A stretch of 64,000 nt of DNA. Origin: Streptomyces thermolilacinus SPC6. GTDB lineage: Bacteria > Actinomycetota > Actinomycetes > Streptomycetales > Streptomycetaceae. The translations under genes were made by a program, and so were the position numbers. The notes below the pieces were generated by a model. It was not told the DNA's origin. It ran no database searches and was given only the letters and a program-made list of their open reading frames with translations. This document shows, one piece after another, positions 9,970 through 20,300 of the stretch (position 1 is the first letter of the stretch; each line of letters begins with the position of its first letter). The DNA is taken from positions 1,243,144 to 1,307,143 of the forward strand of contig NZ_ASHX02000001.1 of the NCBI RefSeq assembly GCF_000478605.2, read 5' to 3'.

Positions 9970-11361
9970 TTGGCTTCTTTGAGTTCCGTCCTGATCGGCA
10001 GCGGAAGCGTCCTCGCGCGCTGCGGCGAGATACTCGTGGCGAAGGGGCACCGTATCGCAGCCGTGGTGACCTCGGACGCCACCGCCCGGTCCTGGGCCGT
10101 CAAGGCGGGTGTTCCGCACCACGAACTCGCCGAGGCCGTGGCGCTCGCACCGGAGTTGTCCTGCGACCTCCTGCTGAGCGTCGGCAACTACGCGGTGGTG
10201 CCCGAGGCGCTGCTGGGCCGCGCCACGCGGGCCGCCGTCAACTACCACTACGGCCCGCTCCCCGAGTACGCGGGCCTGCACACGCCGTCCTGGGCCATCG
10301 CGGACGGGGCGCGGGAGTACGGCATCACCTGGCACCGCATGGCCGAGATGGTCGACGGCGGCGAGGTGCTGGCGCGCGTACCGGTCGCGATCGAGCCCGA
10401 GGACACCGCGCTGTCGCTGGGCCTGAAGTGCGACGAGGCGGCCGTGGCCAGCCTGGGCGGGCTGATCGACGCGATCGCGGAGGGCCGCGAGACCTCGACC
10501 CCGCAGGGCACCGCGACGCGCCGCTACTTCTCGCGGCACACGCAGTTCGCCGCCGAGGGCCTGATCGACTGGAGCCTGCCCGCCGAGCGCGTCGCCGCCC
10601 TGGTCCGGGCCACCGACTACGGCCCGTTCGCCAGCCCGCTGGTGTGGCCCAAGGTCACCGTCGACGGGCACTTCTACGCCGTGCGGGAAGCCCGCGTCCA
10701 GCCGGGGACCCGCGTCCCGGGCGACGCCGCCGCGCCCGGTACGGTCCTCTCCTGCGACGACGCGTCGGGCCTGCTGGTGGCCACGGGTGACGGAAGCGTC
10801 GCCCTGACCCGGCTGTGCACCCTGGAGGGCGAGGAGCGGACCGTCGGCGCCGTCGCGGCCGCCCACGGCATCCGGCCCGGCACGCTCCTGGACGTGCCCG
10901 GCGAGGACGCGGGCGCGCGTCTGACCGAGGCGGGCGGCCGGGCCTCCCCCCTACCGCCTCCCCTACCCGAAGCCCCTCCCGGACGCCGGAACGGAGAACG
11001 CCGGGGGCGGACAGCAGGCCGATCCCGTCCGCGTACGCTGCCACGTCCCCCTTCAGGACGGCGGCGAGGGCGGCCTGGACGCGGCCGCGTCGGCCGCCGC
11101 GCACCTCGCCGGAGCGCTGGGTGTCTTCCTGGGCCGGGCGAGCGGCCTGCGCGAGGTCCGCCTCGCCATGGCGGCCCCTCGCGACGGCGTCGACGCCGCG
11201 CACCGGGACCTGTTCGCCGCCTGGCTGCCCCTGCCGTGCCGCGTGGACGCGGACGCGACGGTCGCCGACAGCCTGCGGGCACTGCGGCGCGAGTTCACGC
11301 TCGGCCAGGAGCGGGGATGGCTCCGCCGCGACGCCGTCGGCCGGGACGAGGCGCTGCGTGA
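9970..11361 (+). CDS. Formyltransferase domain of the NRPS-PKS megasynthase (5' part, frame-shifted)
   Basis: The N-terminal domain of about 320 residues belongs to the methionyl-tRNA formyltransferase superfamily, as in the loading modules of linear gramicidin and oxazolomycin synthetases. It transfers formyl from 10-formyl-tetrahydrofolate to the amine of a carrier-bound amino acid. The catalytic Asn and His are in VNYHYGPLPEYAG and the Asp in MVDGGEVL. The TTG start at 9970 has GGGGAG 8 bases upstream. Recognisable protein stops near 10945, at a run of six C (10946-10951). After it this frame becomes Arg/Pro/Gly-rich and stops at 11361, while coding continues one frame over (TAC CGC CTC from 10952) into the adenylation part. 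I read this as a single megasynthase gene, 9970-22189, with a one-base frameshift, real or a sequencing error. Confidence 0.85.
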   Translation: MASLSSVLIGSGSVLARCGEILVAKGHRIAAVVTSDATARSWAVKAGVPHHELAEAVALAPELSCDLLLSVGNYAVVPEALLGRATRAAVNYHYGPLPEYAGLHTPSWAIADGAREYGITWHRMAEMVDGGEVLARVPVAIEPEDTALSLGLKCDEAAVASLGGLIDAIAEGRETSTPQGTATRRYFSRHTQFAAEGLIDWSLPAERVAALVRATDYGPFASPLVWPKVTVDGHFYAVREARVQPGTRVPGDAAAPGTVLSCDDASGLLVATGDGSVALTRLCTLEGEERTVGAVAAAHGIRPGTLLDVPGEDAGARLTEAGGRASPLPPPLPEAPPGRRNGERRGRTAGRSRPRTLPRPPSGRRRGRPGRGRVGRRAPRRSAGCLPGPGERPARGPPRHGGPSRRRRRRAPGPVRRLAAPAVPRGRGRDGRRQPAGTAARVHARPGAGMAPPRRRRPGRGAA

Positions 11362-14300
11362 GCGCTGGAACAGCGGCGCGCTGACCCCGGACGTGCTGGT
11401 CTCCTGGGGCACCCGCGACACCGGCGGGCAGGGCGGCCACCGTCCGTGCCTGGAGCTCCACATCCGGCCCGGCGACGACGGCGACGCGCTCGTCACCTTC
11501 CACTACGACGCCACGCGCCTGCGGGCCCGCGACGTGGCCCGGCTGGCCGACCAGTTCGCCGCGTGGTGCCACCGCCTCCCCGCCGCCGCCGAGCGGCCCG
11601 TGGCCGCGGCCGATCTCCTCACCGCGGACGAACACGCCCTCCTGCTCTTGGAGTTCAACGACACGGGCTCCGCCGCCGGGCTTCCCGAACAGGGCCTGCA
11701 CCGGCTTCTCGAGGAGGCCGCGCGCTCCCACGCCGAGGACACCGCCCTGGTCTGCGCGGACACCCGCCTCACCTACGCCGAACTCAACTCCCGCGCCAAC
11801 CGGCTCGCCCGTACGCTGACCGGCCGCGGCGTGGGCCGCGGCGATCTGGTCGGCGTGGCCCTGGACCGCTCGATCGAGCTGGTCGTGGCCCTGCTGGCGG
11901 TCATGAAGACGGGCGCCGCCTATGTGCCCGTCGATCCCAGGTTCCCGGTGGAGCGCGTCCGCCAGATGATCGACGACGCCGACCCCCGGCTGATCGTCAC
12001 CCCCGCCGCCGCGCCCGCCGCGCTCGCCGCGTGGGAGGACCGCTGCGTGAGCGTCGAGCCGGGCGGTGAGCCGGGCGACGACGGGGACCTGACGGTCGAG
12101 GTGGGCGCCGACGACCTCGCGTACGTCATCTACACCTCGGGCTCGACGGGCCGCCCCAAGGGTGTCGAGATCACCCACGGGGCGCTGGGCAACTTCCTGA
12201 CCGCCATGCGCGGACGGCCGGGCTGCGACGCCGGCGACCGGCTCCTCGCCGTGACCACCGTGTCGTTCGACATCTCCGTGCTGGAGCTGTTCCTGCCGCT
12301 GCTGTGCGGCGCGACCACGGTCATCGCCCAGGCGCGGGAGACACAGGACGCCAAGGCCCTCGGCGGGCTCCTGGAGCGGCACGCGATCACGGTGATGCAG
12401 GGCACCCCCGCCACCTGGCAGCTGCTGCTGGACGGCGGCTGGCAGGGCACCCCCACGCTGCGGAAGATCCTCTGCGGTGGTGAGGCGCTGCCCCGAGGCC
12501 TGGCCGACCGGCTGCTCGCCGCCGGAGGCCCGGGCTCGGTGTGGAACATGTACGGCCCCACCGAGACCACCGTGTGGTCCACGGTCTGGCAGGTCACGGC
12601 CCGGGACGAGGAGGAGGGCATCCTCATCGGCGGCCCGGTCGACCGCACCCAGGTGTACGTCCTCGACGAGAACCTGTCGCCCGTACCGCTCGGCTTCCCC
12701 GGGGAGCTGTGCGTCGGCGGCGCGGGCGTGGCCCGCGGCTACCGCGGCGACCCGGAGCAGACCCGGGCCCGCTTCGCGGACAACCCCTTCCACCCCGGCA
12801 CCCTCTACCGCACCGGCGACCTGGCCCGCTTCACCGAGCCCGGCAGGCTGACCCTGCTGGGGCGCACCGACCGCCAGGTCAAGCTGCGCGGCCACCGCAT
12901 CGAACCGGCCGACGTCGAGGCGGCCATCGCCCGCCACGAGTCCGTCAGCCGCGCCGTGGTGGTCGGCCGGGACGAGCAGCTGGTCGCCTACTGCGTCCGT
13001 GACACGGACCCGGCCGGTGAACCGGCCCCGGCGGACCGGAGCACCGCCCTGGCCGAGTGGGCCGCCGCCTGGGACCGCGCCTACGAAGCCGAAGCCCCTG
13101 CCGCCTCCGGTGACGCCGACTCCGGTTCCGCCTCCGGTACCGCCGACTCCGGCGCCGAACCCGTCACCGCCGAGGCGCCGTTCAACCTGGCGGGCTGGCG
13201 CAACAGCTACGACGGCCTGCCCTTCTCGGACCGCGAGATGCGCGACTGGCAGCAGGCCTCCGTCCGGCGCATCCTCTCCCACGCGCCGGAGAACGTCTTC
13301 GAGATCGGCTCCGGCAGCGGCCTGATGCTGTTCGCCCTGGCCCCGCACTGCCGCACCTACCACGCCGTGGACGCCTCCGCCGCGGCCGTCGAGGTGACCC
13401 GGCGGCACCTGGCGTCCCTGCCGCACGTGACGTGCGAGCAGCGCGCCGCCCACGCGCTCCCCGACGTGGCCGAAGGCGCCTTCGACACCGTGATCATCAA
13501 CTCGGTCGCCCAGTACTTCCCCGGCGTGGACTACCTGACCTCGGTGCTGGAGTGGGCGACCAGGGCGGTCACCCGGGGACGGGTGTTCCTCGGTGACGTC
13601 CGCGACCTGTCGCTCCTGGAGGTCTTCCACGCCGACGTGGCGCACTTCCGCGCGGACGCGGACGGCGGCGACGTCTCCGCCGACGAGCTGGCCCGCCGGG
13701 CCCGCCGCGGCATGCGCGCCGAGCGCGAACTGGTCCTCGACCGCGACTACTTCGCCGCCCTGTCGGCCCTGTTCCCGCAGATCACCCGCGTGGACGTCAC
13801 CCTGCGCGACGGCCGCCACGTCAACGAGATGACGCGCTACCGCTACGACGTCACCCTGCACATCGGTCAGGACGCCCCGCCCGCCACACCGGCGGCCGAG
13901 AGGGACTGGCAGGCCGGCGGCCTCGACCCGGTGGCGCTCCGCGCCGAGCTGGACTCCGTCACCGACCGCCCGCTCCGCCTCAACGGCGTGCCCAACGGCC
14001 GCCTGCGCGAGGTGTCCGGCCGGGTCGCCGAGGCGCTCGGCGCCATGGGCGCGGACACCTCGTCGGTGCCGACGTCCTGGGTGGACCCCGTCGACCTCGC
14101 CGGCCTCGCCCGGGACGCGGGCCTGGAGCTGGCCCTGCTGCCCAGCCGCTCCGGCGGCACCTGGGAGTGCGACGCCCTGTTCTGGCGGCCCGGGCAGACC
14201 CCCGACCTGAGCCCGCGGCCCGCCGTGGCGGCGACGCGCGACGCCCTCGCCGCGTACGCCAACACGCCCGCGGCCGGCGAGCCGCCCAGGGCCCCGCTGC

Positions 14301-17300
14301 ACCGGGTGCTGCGTCCCTGGCTGGCCGAGCGGCTGCCGGAGTACATGGTCCCGGCGTTCATCGTGGAGCTGGACGAGCTTCCGCTGACCCCGAACGGCAA
14401 GATCGACGAGAACGCCCTGCCGGACCCCGTGGTGGAGGCCGACACCGCCGCCAAGCCCGCCAACGAGCTGGAGCGGGACATCATGGCCGTCTGGTCGGAG
14501 GTCCTCGGCCACGACCGGATCGGCGTCAACGAGAACTTCTTCGACATCGGCGGCAACTCGCTGCGGCTCGTGCGGGTCCAGACCCGCCTGGAGGAGCTGC
14601 TCGGACGCCCCGTCCCGGGCGCCAAGCTGTTCGAGCACTTCACCGTCAAGGCGCTGGCCGCGTACCTGGCCGGGGAGACCCGGACCAGCCGGGAGGCCGT
14701 ACCGGACCGCCGTCGCGCCGTCCACGACGAGCCCATCGCCATCATCGGCATGGCCTGCCGCCTCCCCGGCGGCGCCAACACCCCGGAGGAGTACTGGGAC
14801 GTGCTGGAGCGCGGCGGGGACGGGATCGTCGAGGTCCCCAAGGACCGCTGGGACGCCGACGCCCTGTACAACCCGGACCCCGAGGTCCCCGGCACCTCGT
14901 ACTGCAGCCGGGGCGGGTTCGTCTCCTCCCCCATCGACCTGTTCGACGCCCCGTTCTTCGGCATCTCCCCGCGCGAGGCCCGCTCGCTCGACCCCATGCA
15001 GCGCATGGTGCTGGAGACGACCTGGGAGGCGTTCGAGCGCGCCGGTTACACGATGGACCGGCTGCGCGGCAGCCAGACCGGCACGTTCGTCGGCGTCGGC
15101 AAGACGTCGGCGTACCACGAGTACGGCCTGACCATGGCCGGCGGTCTTCCCGACCTCGACGGCTATGTGGGCCCCGGCTCCGCGGGCGGCACCATGTCGG
15201 GCCGCGTGTCGTACGTGTTCGGTCTCGAGGGCCCGACCCTCACCCTGGACACCGCGTGCTCCTCGTCGCTGGTCACCACCCACCTGGCCGCCAACGCGCT
15301 GCGCAACGGCGAGTGCGACCTCGCGGTGTCGGCCGGTGTGAGCCTGATGCTCACCCCCGAGCTGCACGTCGAGTTCAGCCGCCTGCGCAACATGTCGCCG
15401 GACGGGCGCTGCCGGTCGTTCTCCGCCGACACGGAGGGCACCGGCTGGAGCGAGGGCTCCGCCGTGGTCGTCCTCAAGCGGCTGTCGGACGCCCAGCGCG
15501 ACGGCGACCCGATCCTGGCCGTGCTGCGCGGCACCGCCGTCAACCACGACGGCCACAGCGCCAGCCTGACCACGCCCAGCGGGCCCGCCCAGCAGCGGGT
15601 CATCCGCGCCGCGCTGTCCGCGTCCGGGCTCCAGCCGGACGACATCGACTACCTGGAGGCGCACGGCACCGGCACCAAGCTGGGCGACCCGATCGAGGGC
15701 ACCGCGCTCGCGGAGGTCTTCGGCGGAAGCCGCTCCGGCGACGAGCCGCTGTGGGTCGGTTCGGCCAAGTCGAACCTCGGCCACACCCAGGCCGCCGCCG
15801 GTCTGGCGGGCGTGATGAAGGTCGTCCTGGCCCTGCGCCACGAGACCCTTCCCCGGACCCTGCACGTCGCCGAGCCCACCCCCACGGTGGACTGGAAGGG
15901 CGCGGGCATGGAGCTGGTCCGGGAGCAGCGCCCGTGGCCCGCGAAGGACGTGCCGCGCCGCGCGGGCGTCAGCTCGTTCGGCATCGGCGGCACCAACGCC
16001 CATGTGATCGTCGAGGAGCCGCCGCGGCCCGCCGCGAAGGACGCCGACGAGGGCGCGGCGGCGGCGCCGCCCACGCTGCCGTTCGTCGTGTCCGGCTACA
16101 CCGACGCCGCCCTGCGCGCCCAGGTGGAGAGCCTGCATCTGCACCTGGGCATGAACATCCAGGACCGCCTGGGCGACGTGGCCCGCTCCCTGGCCACCAC
16201 CCGCACCCACTTCCGCCGCCGACTGGTGCTCCTGGCCAAGGACAAGGCGGAACTCCTCGACAAGCTGGCCTCCTTCGCCCGTACCGGGGAGGTGCCCGCG
16301 GAGTCGGCGCGCAGCGGCAACCACACCGACGAGCCCTGCCTCGCCCTGCTGTTCACCGGCCAGGGCAGCCAGCTTCCCGGCATGGGCAAGGACCTGTACG
16401 ACGTGCACCCGGTCTTCCGGGAGGCCCTGGACGAGGTCGCCGCCCGGTTCACCGGTCTTCAGCGGCCGCTGCTGGAGGTGATGTGGGCCGACCCGGACAG
16501 CGAGGACGCGGCGCTGCTGCACCGCACCGACTTCACCCAGCCGGCCCTGTTCGCGCTCCAGGTGGCGCTGTGGCGGCTGTGGGACAGCTGGGGTGTACGT
16601 CCTGAGCTGCTGCTCGGGCACAGCATCGGCGAGCTGGCCGCCGCCCATGTGGCGGGGGTGTTCGACCTGGACGACGCCTGCCGGCTGGTCGCGGCCCGCG
16701 GCCGGCTGATGCAGGCGCTGCCCGCGCGCGGCGCCATGGTGTCGCTGGAGGCCGGTGGCGAGGAGGCGGAAGCCGCGATCGACGCGCTCGGGCTGCGCGG
16801 CAGGCTGGACGTCGCCGGGCTCAACACGCCGACGCAGACCGTCCTGTCCGGTGACACGGACGCCGTCGAGGCGGTCGCCGCGCACTTCGCGGAGCGGGGC
16901 CGCAAGGCCAAGCGGCTGACGGTGTCCCACGCCTTCCACTCGCACCACATGGACGGCATGCTCGACGGGTTCCGGGCCGTGGCGGAGACCGTACGCTTCC
17001 GCCCGGCGCGACTCCGCCTGGTCAGCAGCCTGACCGGTGAGCTCGCCGCGCCCGGCGAGCTGGAGCGGGCCGACTACTGGGTCCGCCAGGTGCGCCACGC
17101 GGTGCGCTTCGGCGACGGTGTGCGCAGCCTGCACCAGGAGGGCGCGAACACCTTCCTGGAGCTCGGCCCGCAGCCGGTGCTGTCCGGCCTGGGCGCGTCC
17201 TGCCTGGCCGACGAGGGGCCGGTGTCCTGGGTGCCGTCCTGCAAGCCGGGCGGGAACGGCGCCACGGTCGTCCAGCGGGCGCTGGCCGAACTGCACGTGC

Positions 17301-20300
17301 GGGGCGTCCCGGTCGACTGGGACGGCTACTTCGCGCCGTTCGGCGGCGGCCGGGTGGCCCTGCCCACGTACGCCTTCCAGCGGGAGCGGTTCTGGTTCGA
17401 GCCGCCGCTCTCCCGGGAGGTCGGCGCGGGTCTGAACCCCACCGGGCACGCGCTGCTCGGCGGCGGTGTGGAGATCGCCGGGACCGACCTGGCGCTGTTC
17501 ACCAACGTGGTGGCGGCGGACCAGCCGGTGTGGGTGCAGGAGCACCGGGTGATGGACGCGGTCCTGATGCCTGGCACGGCGTTCTTCGAGGCCATGCGGG
17601 CGGCGGGCGACGCGGCCCACGACGGCGAGTGGGACCTGGCGGACGTGGTGATCGCCTCGCCGCTGGTGCTCACCCCCGGGGTGCCGGTACGGACGCAGGT
17701 CACCGTGGGCCCGGCGGTCGGCGACGCCCGTCCCGTCCAGGTGTACAGCGCGCCCGAGGGCGAGGACGGTTCCTGGCAGCTGCACGCCGAGGGCCGGATC
17801 AGGCCCGCGGAGGCCGCTGCCGGTACCCCGGTGGCGGTACCGCCGCGGGGCGCCGAGCCGCTCGACGCGTCCGCCCTCTACCGCGACCTGGACGCCCTCG
17901 GCTACGGCTACGGGCCGACCTTCCAGGGCATCAAGGAGGCCTGGCACGTCGGCGGGGAGGTGTGGGCGCGCGCCGCGCTGCCGGAGAGCGCGGAGCATTC
18001 CGCCGCCGGTCATGTGCTGCACCCGGCGCTGCTGGACTCGGCGATGCACTCGCTGCTTCTGACGCAGCGGCTCCAGAACCGGACCGGTGACGACCTGTTC
18101 GTGCCGTTCGAGGCCGAGCGCCTGTCGCTGCGGGTGAAGGGCCTGTCGGAGATCTGGGTGCGGGTCGCCGACTTCGAGCTGGGCGACGGCGAGTTCTGGG
18201 CGTCGCTCGACATCCACGACCGCGACGGCGCCCCGGTCGGCCGCCTGCACCGCCTCCACGCGCGGCGGGTGGACCGGGCGGTGCTGCGCCGCCTGGCCGC
18301 GGCCGGGGTCGACCGGTTCCAGTTCGATGTGAACTGGCGGCCCGCCGACACCGGCGGCGTCGAACTGGGCGGCTCCTGGGGCATGATGACCCCGGCCGGT
18401 GACGTGCCGTGGGCGCGGGAGGTCAAGACCCTCCTGACCCGGGCCGGCATCCAGGTGATCAAGGTGCGGGACCTGGAGGACGCGGAGGAGCTGGACGGCC
18501 TGGTGTGCCTGTGGGACTCCGACGCGGACGTCCCGGCCCAGGCCCACGCGTTCGCCGCGAAGGCGCTGGAGCAGCTCCAGGAAGCGGTCGGTACGGAGTT
18601 CCGCACCCCGCTGGTGTGGGTGACCCGCCACGCGGTGGGCACCGGCGCCGACGACATGGTCTCCGGCCTGGGCGCCGGACCGCTGTGGGGCCTGATGCGG
18701 ACGGCCCGCAACGAGCACCCCGAGCTGAACCTGCGCCTGATCGACCTGGGCGACGAGCAGGCGGACCGCGAGGCCCTGCCCGCCGCGCTGATGCTGGAGA
18801 CCGAGCCGGAGTGCGCCCTGCGCCACGGCGAGGTGCTGGTGCCGCAGCTGCTGCGGGCGGGTTCGGAGCGGGAGCTCCAGATCCCGGCCGACGGCCGCTG
18901 GCAGCTGGAGATCACCGCGAAGGGCCGGCTGGACGAGCCGCTGACGGTCAGGACGCCGCCGGAGCGGACGCTCGCGCCGGGCGAGATCCGCGCCGGGGTG
19001 AGGGCCGCCGGGGTGAACTTCCTGGATGTGCTCAACGCCCTGGGCATGGTGGAGATCCCGGCGTTCGGCCTGGAGTTCGCTGGTGTCGTCACCGAGGTCG
19101 GCGGCAGCGTCGAGCAGGTGAAGGTGGGTGACGCCGTGCTGGGCCTGGCCCGCGGCTCGTTCGCCTCCGAGGTCGTCACGGACGCGCGCCAGGTGGTGCG
19201 CATGCCGGATCACCTCTCCTTCGAGGAGGCCGCCACCCTCCCGATGACCTTCCTCACCGCCTGGTACGGGCTGCACGAGCTGGGTGGCCTGCGGGCGGGC
19301 GAGCGGGTGCTGATCCACGCCGCGGCCGGTGGCGTGGGCATGGCTGCGGTGCAGCTGGCGCGGCTGGCCGGTGCCGAGGTGTACGGCACTGCCAGCCCCT
19401 CCAAGTGGCCGGCGCTGCGGGAGCTCGGCCTGGACGACGCCCATCTGGCCTCGTCCCGTGACCTGGGCTTCGTCCAGCACTTCGGCAAGGACGCCGACGG
19501 CGAGCCGGGCAAGCCCTTCGACGTGGTGCTGAACTCCCTGGCCACCGAGTTCATCGACGCGAGCCTCGGCATGCTGGGCAGCGGCGGGCGGTTCCTGGAG
19601 ATGGGCAAGATCGATGTGCGCGAGCAGTCCGCCATCGACCGGAGCCACCCGGGCGTCACGTACACCGTGTACAACCTGCCCGAGGCGGGACCGGACCTCA
19701 CCCAGCGGATGCTGACGTCCATCGCCGAGCTGTTCGAGCAGCGCAAGCTGGCGCCGCTGCCGCTGCGGACCTTCCCCATGACCCACGCCTCCGACGGGCT
19801 GCGCTTCATCGCCCAGGCGCGGCACGTGGGCAAGGTGGTGCTGGTCCCGGCCCGGCAGCGCGAGTTCGTCCGGACGGACGGCGCGGTGCTCGTCACCGGT
19901 GGCGCGGGCGACCTCGGCCGCCGCGTGGCCACCTGGCTGGCCGGCACCCACGGCGTACGCGACCTGGTGCTGACGTCCCGGCGCGGCCCTCAGGCCCCCG
20001 GCGCGCAGGAGCTGGTGGAGGAGCTGGCCGCGCTGGGCGCCACCGCCACGCTGGTGGCGTGCGACGCGGCCGAGCGTGACGACGTCGCCGCGGTGCTGGG
20101 CCTGTTCGGCGAGGAGCGTCCGCTGCGCGGTGTGGTCCACGCGGCGGGTGTGCTCGACGACGGCGCGCTGACGGCGCTGACGCCGGAGCGGTTCGGCACG
20201 GTGCTGCGGCCCAAGGTGGACGGCCTGTGGCATCTGCACGAGCTGACGCGGGACATGGAGCTGGACCTCTTCATGATGTTCTCCTCCATCGCGAGCGTCA

